Positions 1-6,935 of a DNA stretch of 8,751 bases are shown here, piece after piece. Made by a program: the position numbers and the translations under genes. Positions within the stretch are counted from its first letter, which is position 1; every line of letters starts with the position of its first letter. This stretch comes from Frankiales bacterium (GTDB lineage: Bacteria > Actinomycetota > Actinomycetes > Mycobacteriales > SCTD01), in the NCBI GenBank assembly GCA_025965495.1, contig JAOPWW010000322.1:1-8751 (forward strand), read 5' to 3'. The notes beneath the pieces were generated by a model. That model had not been told where the DNA came from. It was given only the letters and a program-made list of their open reading frames with translations, and searched no databases.

Positions 1-279
1 CTGGTCGAGCTGCACCTGGAGGACGTCTGGAACCTGGTCGCGGAGCAGGGCACCGTCGGGCAGGACGCAGCGCAGGTCTGCCAGGTGGTCTGGTTGCGGC
101 TCGCCCAGCAGCTGCCGAGCCGCGCCGCGGACCCGGTCCCGGACGCGGGGGGGGACGGGTGGCACCACCCGGTGGTGGAGGAGTGCAGCGGCCGGGCCGC
201 CCTGCGGGCACGCGAGCGTCCTGCTGTCGTGGTCCCCCGTCAGGCGTCACGTCGCGCGGAGCGGCGCCCGGAGGTCTAG
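1..279 (+). CDS. Sigma-70 region 2-like protein, 3' end only (possibly degenerate ECF sigma factor)
   Basis: This frame is open from the window edge to a TAG at 277-279, so the 5' end is outside the window. The first 40 or so visible residues (ELHLEDVWNLVAEQG, then QDAAQVCQVVWLRLAQQL) resemble region 2 of ECF sigma factors, where an acidic/aromatic core-binding helix is followed by a D-A-x-D-x-x-Q-x-x-W-L-R-L helix that contacts the -10 element. After about residue 40 the protein becomes Arg/Pro/Ala-rich and shows no region 4 helix-turn-helix. It ends about 50 residues later. A normal ECF sigma factor would carry roughly 100 more residues here. I checked the other two frames after the run of eight Gs at about 147-154 and found no region 4 there either, so a simple one-base frameshift is not supported. 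It could be a region-2-only protein or a decayed sigma gene. The next gene, 53 bp downstream, belongs to a family often paired with such sigma factors, which supports the call. Confidence 0.5.
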   Translation: MVELHLEDVWNLVAEQGTVGQDAAQVCQVVWLRLAQQLPSRAADPVPDAGGDGWHHPVVEECSGRAALRARERPAVVVPRQASRRAERRPEV

Positions 280-332
280 CGTCGCTCCGCGGGGGCAGTC
301 CGGCCGCCCTCCCGTCGACGCCAGGAGCCCCC

Positions 333-746
333 GTGGTCAGCAGCGGCCCGCACGCCGGCCGGCACGGCGCCGAGGTCCCGCCCGAGGTGGTCGAGGCCGC
401 GAAGCGGGCCATGGCGACGCGTGACAGCTCGGCGGAGCTGATGGAGCTCGTGCGTGACAGCGTCGACGACGGCGCCACCGGCGACGTCCGCACCCTGGTC
501 TACAGCGGCGCCGGGACGACGATGACCGTGCTCCTGTCGGCCGCGGCGGGGTCCGACCGGGGGCGTGCAGAGGTCACCGCCGACCCGAGGGCGGGGGACC
601 TGGTGGTGCAGACCCGGGCGAGACCGGCGGCGGCGGCGGAGGTCGCTCCCGGGCGCTGGCTCGTGGCGGACGTCCCGCGCGGGCCGGTGAGCCTCCTGCT
701 CACCACCGCGACCGTGCGCCGGCGCACGTCCTGGTCCACCTGGTAG
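333..746 (+). CDS. Small conserved protein of the ECF-sigma-companion type, function unknown
   Basis: This encodes 137 residues from GTG 333, preceded by AGGAG at 323-327 with a 5-base spacer. A longer in-frame start at 159 is rejected because it overlaps the upstream gene and has low-complexity Gly/Pro/Arg-rich sequence. Residues 14-31 (EVPPEVVEAAKRAMATRD), followed by an acidic ELMELVRDS stretch, match the N-terminal signature of actinobacterial proteins encoded next to ECF-like sigma genes: a P-P-x-V-x-x-A-A helix, then an R-D-x-x-A-E-L-x-x-L helix. The C-terminal part looks like a small beta-sandwich (VRTLVYSG, TMTVLLSA, DLVVQTRA, RWLVADVP, GPVSLLLTT) ending in a W-containing strand, which is also typical. 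I see no catalytic motif, signal peptide or membrane segment. An anti-sigma or regulatory role is only a guess from gene order. In related loci a CHAT-type protease or similar effector often follows; here the next gene is a cyclic-di-GMP enzyme instead. Confidence 0.6.
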   Translation: MVSSGPHAGRHGAEVPPEVVEAAKRAMATRDSSAELMELVRDSVDDGATGDVRTLVYSGAGTTMTVLLSAAAGSDRGRAEVTADPRAGDLVVQTRARPAAAAEVAPGRWLVADVPRGPVSLLLTTATVRRRTSWSTW

Positions 747-907
747 TCGCCTCGCGGGTCCCCGGAGGTACGTCGTTCGAGGGGGTCGGTCGTGGCCGGG
801 GAGGGCTACCGTCGGTCCGCGCGCCCAGAGCGTGTGCTGTCTCCCTCGGGGTCGACGTCGTCGTCGGCGAGAGCCAGGCCGGGATCGGTGAGGACGAGGC
901 AGAGGTC
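747..907 (+). other. Intergenic leader region upstream of the GAF-GGDEF-EAL gene
   Basis: This 161-bp gap holds a good Shine-Dalgarno-like GGAGGT at 764-769 with no ATG, GTG or TTG in the downstream gene's frame at the right distance. The GTG at 792 is in another frame and 22 bases away. The downstream gene's frame is open through the entire gap, and its last 25 codons read like protein (SLGVDVVVGES, then EDEAEVVPK), but no start codon exists in that frame before 908. No clear -35/-10 pair or terminator was recognised. Confidence 0.3.
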
Positions 908-2725
908 GTGCCCAAGCAGTTCGAACGCCGGGTCGTGCACGGCATCCTCGTCCGGCTCGCGCAGGAGGTGGCGGCGCGGTACTCCGGCTGGGACGCCGGG
1001 GTCACGCTCCGGCTCGGCGGCACCACGAGGTCCCGGACCGCCTCCTCGGACCAGGCCGCCGGCGACTTCGAGCGGCGGCAGGTGCGGCTGCGCGAAGGGC
1101 CCTCCCTGACGGCCTTCAGCACGGGTCAGTTCGTGCGGGTGGACGACCTGGCCGGTGACCAGCGGTACCCGCGCCTGGCGGCCGCGTCGCTCGGCGGGGC
1201 AGCGGCCGCCTTCAGCTTCCCCCTGCGACACGGCGAGACGTGCCTGGGTGCGCTCACCCTGACGCGCGACGTCCCGTGCCAGCTGGACGAGCAGATGCGC
1301 AGCGCCGTCCAGGCCCTCGCCGACGTCGCCGCCGCGCACCTGCTGAGCGCGACCGCGCGCCGCCGGGCCCTCGCCGTGTCCGACGGGTACCGCGAGAGCT
1401 CCCTGCACGACGCCCTGACCGGACTGCCGAACCGCCTGCTGCTGCAGCAGCGGTTGGAGCACGCTGCCCGGCGTGCTCAGCGCAGCCACTGCGCCGTGGC
1501 CGTCCTGTTCGCCGACCTCGACCGGTTCAAGAGCGTCAACGACACCTACGGGCACGCCGTGGGCGACGAGCTGCTGGTCGCCGTGGCGGAGCGCCTCGAG
1601 GCGCTGGTGCGGCCGGGCGACACCCTGGCTCGCGTCTCGGGCGACGAGTTCGTCGTCCTGTGCGAGGACTTCGCCGACCCGGACGACGTGGAGCGCCTGG
1701 CCGTGCGGATCGGCGACTGCTTCACCGCGCCGTTCCTCGCCGGCGGGATCCTCCTGCACTGCACGGCGAGCGTCGGGATCGCCTACAGCGGTCCGGGGGA
1801 GTCCGTCACGGACCAGCTCGTCGTCGACGCCGACATGGCCATGTACCAGGCCAAGAAGCAGGGGGGCGCGGTCCACAAGGTGATCGACCTGCGCGACGCC
1901 CAGGACGTCCACGACAGGACGCGGCTGGAGCAGGACCTGCACGGGGCGGCGTCCCGCGGGGAGCTCGCGCTCTGGTACCAGCCGATCGTGCGCTCCCGCG
2001 ACGGACTCGTCACCGGCGTCGAGGCGCTGCTGCGGTGGACGCACCCCGTGAGCGGTCCGGTGCCCGCGCTGGTGGCCGTGGGGGTGGCGGAGCGCAACGG
2101 GCTCATCGGCGAGATCGGCGCCTGGGTGCTCGAGCAGGGCTGCCGCGACCGCGCGCTGTGGCTGGCTGCGCACCCCGAGCGGCCGCTGAGCCTGTCGGTC
2201 AACGTCTCGGCGCTGCAGCTGATGGGGCTCGGGTTCGCCGCGGACGTGCGGGACGTCCTCGCCGCGACCGGCATGGACCCCGCGGCTCTCGTCCTCGAGG
2301 TGACGGAGGGGGTCTTCATCGAGGACGCCGACCGTGCGCTGGGCGTGCTGGACGACCTCAAGGCGCTCGGGGTGGCCCTGGCCCTCGACGACTTCGGCAC
2401 CGGCTACTGCTCGCTGGGCTACCTGCGCCGGTTCCCCGTGGACGTCGTGAAGATCGACCAGGGCTTCATCGCCGACATCGGTCGGGACCCGGCGGGCGTG
2501 GCGATCGTCGGCGCGGTGACGACGCTGGCGCACGCCCTCGGGATGAGGGTCACCGCCGAGGGGATCGAGACCGAGCAGCAGCGGGCGGAGGTGGACAGCA
2601 TCGGCTGCGAGTCCTCGCAGGGCTTCCTGTTCGCGAGGCCGATGACGGGCGACGACCTCGTGGTGCACCTGGGCCGCGCCCCGGGCCGACCGCTGCTCCT
2701 GCCGCCCGAGCGTGCCCACGTCTGA
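908..2725 (+). CDS. GAF-GGDEF-EAL protein: bifunctional cyclic-di-GMP synthase/phosphodiesterase candidate
   Basis: The product is 605 residues and cytoplasmic, with no membrane segments seen. Residues 8-147 form a GAF domain like those in ANTAR regulators (LREGPSLTAFSTGQFVRVDD, later QALADVAAAHLL). Residues 160-325 are a GGDEF diguanylate cyclase domain: D-A-L-T-G-L-P-N-R at 168-176, FADLDRFKSVND at 201-212, signature SGDEF at 244-248 (Ser replaces the first Gly) and an RxxD inhibitory site R235-D238 exactly five residues before it. Residues 335-590 are an EAL phosphodiesterase domain: E372-A-L, NVS at 432-434, LEVTE at 463-467, DDFGTGYCSL at 494-503, KID at 515-517, EGIET at 551-555 and QGFLFARP at 571-578. 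All expected metal and catalytic positions appear present. Both activities are therefore plausible, tuned by whatever the GAF domain binds. The GTG start has a weak GAGG at 896-899 (8-base spacer); it is the first start codon in frame, so the N-terminus is the least certain part. The gene appears to be transcribed alone and ends at a convergent terminator. Confidence 0.9.
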   Translation: MPKQFERRVVHGILVRLAQEVAARYSGWDAGVTLRLGGTTRSRTASSDQAAGDFERRQVRLREGPSLTAFSTGQFVRVDDLAGDQRYPRLAAASLGGAAAAFSFPLRHGETCLGALTLTRDVPCQLDEQMRSAVQALADVAAAHLLSATARRRALAVSDGYRESSLHDALTGLPNRLLLQQRLEHAARRAQRSHCAVAVLFADLDRFKSVNDTYGHAVGDELLVAVAERLEALVRPGDTLARVSGDEFVVLCEDFADPDDVERLAVRIGDCFTAPFLAGGILLHCTASVGIAYSGPGESVTDQLVVDADMAMYQAKKQGGAVHKVIDLRDAQDVHDRTRLEQDLHGAASRGELALWYQPIVRSRDGLVTGVEALLRWTHPVSGPVPALVAVGVAERNGLIGEIGAWVLEQGCRDRALWLAAHPERPLSLSVNVSALQLMGLGFAADVRDVLAATGMDPAALVLEVTEGVFIEDADRALGVLDDLKALGVALALDDFGTGYCSLGYLRRFPVDVVKIDQGFIADIGRDPAGVAIVGAVTTLAHALGMRVTAEGIETEQQRAEVDSIGCESSQGFLFARPMTGDDLVVHLGRAPGRPLLLPPERAHV

Positions 2726-2733
2726 GCCGCGAC

Positions 2734-2776
2734 ACGGCGGAGGGCGGGGCCGTCGTGCAGCCCCGCCCTCCGCCGT
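2734..2776. terminator. Bidirectional hairpin terminator between convergent genes
   Basis: A perfect 17-bp inverted repeat (arms 2734-2750 and 2760-2776) encloses a 9-base loop, CGTCGTGCA. It starts 9 bases after the stop of the cyclic-di-GMP gene and ends 3 bases before the stop of the convergent BNR gene, so it fills the 54-bp gap. There is no T-run on either side, as is common for terminators in high-GC actinobacteria. The symmetric position suggests it ends transcription from both directions. Confidence 0.8.
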
Positions 2777-2779
2777 CGC

Positions 2780-5700
2780 TCAGGAGCCGAAGAAGCTCAG
2801 CGCCCTGCCCATGAGCACCTGCTTGTCGGCGGCGGTGCCGTAGGCCTCGAACGGGAAGGCCAGGAACACGACCTTGTAGGGGCCGGCCGCGACCGACAGC
2901 GCGTCTGTCTGCAGCGCGTCGTCGGCGAAGGCGCCCGTGGCCGGCGCGATCGGCGTGACCTGGTCCTCGTAGTTCGCCCCCAGCACGTCGTGGTCGAGCG
3001 TCACCGGACCCAGACCCTTGCCCACCGGGTCACCGGGCAGACCGGTGACGGCCTTCGTGGGGATGTCGTTCTGCCGGTCGCTGCCGTCCCACGCGACGTG
3101 CAGGTACGTGCGGACGAACGCCGTCGTGCCGGCGCTCTGGTCCAGGACGTCCTGGCCGGACAGGAACAGCCGGCCGCCCTTGTCGAGGAACCGCGTCAGG
3201 ACGGGCTCGTACGCGGCCACAGGAGCGGGGTAGCTGTTCCCGGTCTCCCACACCACGGTCCGGTGCGCCGCGAGGTAGCCCCCGGGCAGCGTCGGCCTGG
3301 CCTTGAGGTCCCAGGTGGCGAACGGGACCCCGTTGGCCGTGAGGGCGTCCTGGTAGGCCGTCTTGGCGTCCGGCCCGTCGTCGTCGCCGTCTACCACCAG
3401 TGTGGGGATCGCGACCGCGATGGTGGTGACGGTCGACGACGCCTTCACGGACGCGTCACCGGCGGACGTCGTCGTGAGGGTCGTCGTGTCGGTGGTGCCG
3501 TCGGCCGCGGAGGCCGGGACGGTCACGCGCACGCAGACCGTGGAGGTGGCCCCGGGGCTGACGGTCCCCGTGCTGCTCGTGGCGGTGGTGCACGAGGCGT
3601 CGAGGACCTGGGTCGGCCACGTGCCGCCCGTGCTGCTGAGGGTGTAGCTGTCGGCCTGGTAGCCGGCGTTGCGCACCGTCACGGGGTAGGTCACGGCCGT
3701 GCCGGTCGCGGCGCCGTCCGTCTGCGCCGCGGGTGTGCTGGTCACGGCGCGGGCCGGTGACAGGGGGGTGGTGGTCGGGCTGCCGCTCGTGCGCGCGCCC
3801 TGGGTGGACGTCACGGTGACGCCGTCGAGCCGGACCGGCCCTGCCTGGTCTCCGGGCAGGCGGACGGTCAGGGTGACCGCCCGGCGGCCCTGCTTCGCCA
3901 CGCCCAGGCCCGAGAAGGACACGGTCCGCCCGGTCGCCGTGCCGCCGTCGCTGGCCGACACGAAGGCCGCGCCGGCGGGGAGCGGGACCGTGACGACGAC
4001 GCCCGTGGCGTCCTGGTTGCCGACGTTGCGGACCGTCGTCCGGTAGGTCAGCGTCGAGCCGGGGCCGACCGGCTGACCGGTGTCGGCGGTGGCGACCACG
4101 AGCGCGGGCGAGGTGACGCCGGTCGGGATCGTCCAGGCGCCTCGGCCGTGGGTGCCGGAGGCGAGCACGCCGTTGCGGCTGTCCTCGTCGAGCTGCCAGA
4201 CCGCGACGGCGGGGACGCCGGAGCCGAGAGCGCTCCAGGTCGTGCCGCCGTCGGTCGTGACGAACGGGCCGACGTCGGTGCCGGCGTACAGGCGCTTCGG
4301 GTCGGCCGGGTCGAGCACCACGGAGTTGACCGGGGCGTCCGGGAGCTGGTTGCTGGCGTCGGCCCAGGACGTCCCGCCGTCGTGCGTGACGAAGACGTGC
4401 CCGGGAGCGCTGGGCGTCGCCCTGCCGAAGCCGGCGTAGGAGACGTAGGCCGTGCGCCAGTCCGAGCGGTCGACGGCGAACTGGGTGACCGGGCGGGCCG
4501 GCAGGACGGTGCTGCTCACCTTGGTGAAGGTCGGGGTGCTGCTGGTCACCGCGTCGGGACTGACGCTCACGGTGCCGTCGTCGGCCCCCGTGTAGACGCC
4601 GGTGCCGCCGTCGGCGACGCCGATCGCGCTGATGAAGCAGCCGCGAGCGCCGTTGGGCGCGGTGCCGGGGCAGCCGGCGGTGAGGTCACCGCTGATCGGC
4701 TTCCAGGTCACGTCGGCGCCCTTGTCGGCCCGGGCGTTGTCGGTCCGGTAGAGCCGGTAGGTGCCGGTGAACAGCTGGTTCGTGTTGCCCTCGTCCATCA
4801 CCCACGGGACGTAGAACTCCGAGCGGTCGGTCTTGTCGATGCCCTTGGCGATCGGCGTGTAGCCGCCGTACTGCAGCGCCTGCGTGTCGATCCGGTAGGG
4901 GTCGATGCTGTAGTGCGTGCCGTACACGTAGCGCGCGTCGTCGGGGTCGACCAGCACCTGACCGCCGTCGCCGACGCCGATGTCGTACCAGGTCCTCGTG
5001 GTCGGGTTCAGCTTGACCTGCGTGCCGTTGTCCTGGGCGCCGCCCCAGTAGGTGCCCGGGGCGCTCGGGACGGCGGCCATGCTCGTGAACTGCGTGATCT
5101 GCAGGCCGCTGTCGTTGCGGTTGACCCAGTCCGCCCTGCTCAGCGGGTCGCCGGCCGCGAGACGACCGCCGCGGTCCGGGGAGTCCCAGACGCCGCCGTC
5201 GTTGCCGAGGACGACGTGGTCCGGCGTGCCGGGCTGCAGCGCGAGTGCGTGGAAGTCGGGGTGGAGGTCGAAGCCGAGCGTCTTCCAGTGGGCGCCTCCG
5301 TCGACGGAGCGGTACACGCCGCCGCCGGCGAGGCCGTAGTTGTAGAGCCCGCCCGCGTAGACGACGTCGGCGTTCGTCGGGTCGACCTCGAGGACGTTGT
5401 CGTAGGAGCACTGCGTGCCGCAGTACCCGACGACCGAGTCGATCGAGGCCGTCGGCTCGTGGCCGGAGGCCGCCTTCCAGGTGGCGGCCCCGTCCGCGGA
5501 GGTGAAGACGCGGGAGGCCCTCAGCCTGCCCGTGCTCGGGTCCACCCAGTCGAACCCGGCGTACAGCCGTGCTGGTGCGCTCGCCGAGGGGTGCGAGATG
5601 CCGAGCGCGGCCCGGTTGCCGCCCGCGGCGAAGGTGTCGACAGGCAGGCCGGTCATCGCCTTGGCCCAGGTCGCGCCCCGGTCGGTGGACTTGTAGATGC

Positions 5701-6640
5701 CGTCACCGAGGAAGGACGCGTAGAGCGTCGAGGGGTCCAGCGGGTCGATGCGGACGTCGGTGGCGCCCTTCGCCGGGTCGTTCGTGCCCTTGCGGAGCGT
5801 CCAGGCCTTGCCGCCGTTGGTGCTCTCGTACACGCCGTAGGGGGTGCTCGGCGTCTCGGTGACGCGCCGGGCGCCGGCCTTGCCGACAAGCGTGGCCGCG
5901 TAGAGGTGGTTGGTGTCGGTCGGGTCGACGACGATGCGGGACACCGCGACGCCCGCGAACGTGTCGCCGCTGGCGTGCTCCCAGGTCAGGCCCCGGTCCT
6001 TGGACCGCCAGAAGCCGTCGCCCGCGTAGCTGTCGCCCGAGAGGTCGCCCTCGCCGGTGCCGAGGTACACGACCTTCTCGTTGGACGGCGCGACCGCGAC
6101 GGCCCCGACCGCGAGGGTGGGGAGGGTGTCGGTGAGGGGCGTCCAGACGGTGGTGCCGGCGTCACGCGCCCAGACCCCGCCCTGCGCCGCTCCCGCGTAG
6201 ATCCGGCCCGAGGAATCGACGGCGAGGGTGCTGATCCGTCCGGTGACGTTCTCGACCGTGCCGGTGGTGCGACCGACCTGCTTGGTGGGGGCCGGCCCGA
6301 CGGGGCTCCAGGTCCCGCCGACCACGGGACCCGGCGTGCCCGGACCCTTCTTGCCGGCCTTGGCCGCCTTGGCCGCCTTGGCGCGCTCGGCCGAGGCCTG
6401 CCCGAGGCTCAGGGGCTGGTCGCCGGCCGTGACGCGGCTGGTGAAGTAGGCGTCCCGGGCGAGCTGGAAGGCGGCGCCCTCGGTCTCGGCGTCCAGCTGC
6501 CGGGTGTCGCGGGTGATCGTCGGCTCGGCGCGCTGGGGCGCCGCGGTGGCGGTGTCCGCAGGGATCAGGGCGGTGAGGGGGGTGAGCGCAGCTGCTGCGC
6601 CGAGCGCGAGCAGCGAGAGCTTCGTGTTCCGCTGTGGCAT
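2780..6640 (-). CDS. Secreted BNR/Asp-box beta-propeller protein with DUF11-like and C-terminal GATase-like domains
   Basis: This encodes 1286 residues from ATG 6640, chosen because AGGAGG lies 7 bases upstream and a Sec signal peptide follows at once (residues 1 to about 34, MPQRNTKLSLLALGAAAALT, ending near TATAA). Residues 40-110 are a pro-like segment with a Lys/Ala linker (87-98). Residues 110-840 form tandem beta-propellers of the sortilin/GH74-like type with at least seven Asp-boxes (S/T-x-D/N-x-G-x-x-W): 213-220, 273-280, 318-325, 381-388, 445-452, 752-759 and 795-802, plus a degenerate one at 487-494. Residues 845-930 resemble DUF11 (TYRTTVRNVGNQDATGVVV). Residues 968-1075 resemble a second Ig-like domain. 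Residues 1080-1286 resemble the GATase-like domain of secreted peptidases (LVVDGDDDG; GGRLFLSGQDVL; FPFEAYG), but with no Cys nucleophile. Six cysteines form three likely disulfides (407/411, 657/668, 1017/1036). No LPXTG or C-terminal membrane anchor is seen. Polysaccharide or glycoprotein binding or hydrolysis is likely, but I cannot assign a substrate. A longer frame to 7012 is rejected. Confidence 0.87.
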   Translation of the reverse strand: MPQRNTKLSLLALGAAAALTPLTALIPADTATAAPQRAEPTITRDTRQLDAETEGAAFQLARDAYFTSRVTAGDQPLSLGQASAERAKAAKAAKAGKKGPGTPGPVVGGTWSPVGPAPTKQVGRTTGTVENVTGRISTLAVDSSGRIYAGAAQGGVWARDAGTTVWTPLTDTLPTLAVGAVAVAPSNEKVVYLGTGEGDLSGDSYAGDGFWRSKDRGLTWEHASGDTFAGVAVSRIVVDPTDTNHLYAATLVGKAGARRVTETPSTPYGVYESTNGGKAWTLRKGTNDPAKGATDVRIDPLDPSTLYASFLGDGIYKSTDRGATWAKAMTGLPVDTFAAGGNRAALGISHPSASAPARLYAGFDWVDPSTGRLRASRVFTSADGAATWKAASGHEPTASIDSVVGYCGTQCSYDNVLEVDPTNADVVYAGGLYNYGLAGGGVYRSVDGGAHWKTLGFDLHPDFHALALQPGTPDHVVLGNDGGVWDSPDRGGRLAAGDPLSRADWVNRNDSGLQITQFTSMAAVPSAPGTYWGGAQDNGTQVKLNPTTRTWYDIGVGDGGQVLVDPDDARYVYGTHYSIDPYRIDTQALQYGGYTPIAKGIDKTDRSEFYVPWVMDEGNTNQLFTGTYRLYRTDNARADKGADVTWKPISGDLTAGCPGTAPNGARGCFISAIGVADGGTGVYTGADDGTVSVSPDAVTSSTPTFTKVSSTVLPARPVTQFAVDRSDWRTAYVSYAGFGRATPSAPGHVFVTHDGGTSWADASNQLPDAPVNSVVLDPADPKRLYAGTDVGPFVTTDGGTTWSALGSGVPAVAVWQLDEDSRNGVLASGTHGRGAWTIPTGVTSPALVVATADTGQPVGPGSTLTYRTTVRNVGNQDATGVVVTVPLPAGAAFVSASDGGTATGRTVSFSGLGVAKQGRRAVTLTVRLPGDQAGPVRLDGVTVTSTQGARTSGSPTTTPLSPARAVTSTPAAQTDGAATGTAVTYPVTVRNAGYQADSYTLSSTGGTWPTQVLDASCTTATSSTGTVSPGATSTVCVRVTVPASAADGTTDTTTLTTTSAGDASVKASSTVTTIAVAIPTLVVDGDDDGPDAKTAYQDALTANGVPFATWDLKARPTLPGGYLAAHRTVVWETGNSYPAPVAAYEPVLTRFLDKGGRLFLSGQDVLDQSAGTTAFVRTYLHVAWDGSDRQNDIPTKAVTGLPGDPVGKGLGPVTLDHDVLGANYEDQVTPIAPATGAFADDALQTDALSVAAGPYKVVFLAFPFEAYGTAADKQVLMGRALSFFGS
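6357..6383 (-). repeat. 9-bp tandem repeat coding an Ala/Lys-rich linker
   Basis: Three consecutive 9-base units (GCCTTGGCC, GCCTTGGCC, GCCTTGGCG on the plus strand) encode three A-K-A/A-A-K style steps at residues 87-95 of the BNR protein. This is followed by more lysines and a Gly/Pro stretch. It forms a basic, flexible or helical spacer between the pro-like segment and the first propeller. Confidence 0.75.
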
Positions 6641-6647
6641 GGGGTTG

Positions 6648-6653
6648 CCTCCT
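6648..6653 (-). promoter_or_regulatory. Ribosome binding site of the BNR protein gene
   Basis: The minus strand reads AGGAGG here, 7 bases before ATG 6640. This near-perfect Shine-Dalgarno sequence, with the signal peptide starting right after it, fixes the start codon and rules out the longer frame that would begin at 7012. Confidence 0.85.
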
Positions 6654-6720
6654 GCCCCGCGAGGAGCGGCGCCGCGGGTGTCGCAGCACAGGTCGCGCCT
6701 CAGAGGGCGCCGGGCAGCAT

Positions 6721-6755
6721 GGCACGCGGGCGATTGTCCATAGCCCGTCCGCGCC
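6721..6755. other. Imperfect inverted repeat in the divergent promoter region
   Basis: Arms 6721-6731 (GGCACGCGGGC) and 6743-6755 (GCCCGTCCGCGCC) pair with one mismatch and a 2-base bulge around an 11-base loop, GATTGTCCATA. The loop is markedly less GC-rich than its surroundings. It lies about 80-115 bases upstream of the BNR start and 180-215 bases upstream of the collagen-like start. It could be an operator or part of the BNR mRNA leader; GC-rich DNA forms such stems by chance, so support is weak. Confidence 0.3.
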
Positions 6756-6935
6756 ATCTGCACCAGCCCCTTCGCGGGGTGACGGCGTCGTCGCTCGCGA
6801 GCCGCGACCCGCACGGACCGCGGCGGTCGGACGGGTGGCGAGGACCTCGCCGTGGACTGTCCGTTCCCGCGCGCTCGGGCCTCCTCCAGGGAGAGCCGCT
6901 CGGCTCGTCGCGTCGACCTGGGGAGCGTGGTCCGG

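Larger units (their letters stand above)
6641..6935. promoter_or_regulatory. Shared divergent intergenic region
   Basis: These 295 bp separate the 5' ends of the BNR gene (minus) and the collagen-like gene (plus), so promoters for both must lie here or overlap the genes. I could not identify a confident -35/-10 pair. On the minus strand, TATGGA at 6737-6742 is a possible -10 without a good -35. The region holds several short inverted repeats: GCGGCGCCGC at 6666-6675, GCGCC/GGCGC arms at 6695-6699/6706-6710, a larger imperfect stem at 6721-6755, and CCCC-TTCGC-GGGG at 6767-6779. No known riboswitch core was recognised. Confidence 0.4.

Noticed and set aside
159..332. Earlier start for the sigma-companion gene
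   Set aside because: It overlaps the upstream gene by over 100 bases and encodes Gly/Pro/Arg-rich sequence with no ribosome binding site; GTG 333 has AGGAG at good spacing.
806..2719. Minus-strand open frame of over 600 codons opposite the cyclic-di-GMP gene
   Set aside because: It is antisense to a gene with intact GGDEF and EAL motifs, is rich in His/Arg/Gln/Val typical of shadow frames, and has no recognisable domain.
6695..6779. Possible riboswitch leader upstream of the BNR gene
   Set aside because: Several small stems exist, but I could not find the conserved cores of cyclic-di-GMP, cyclic-di-AMP, cobalamin or other common classes.
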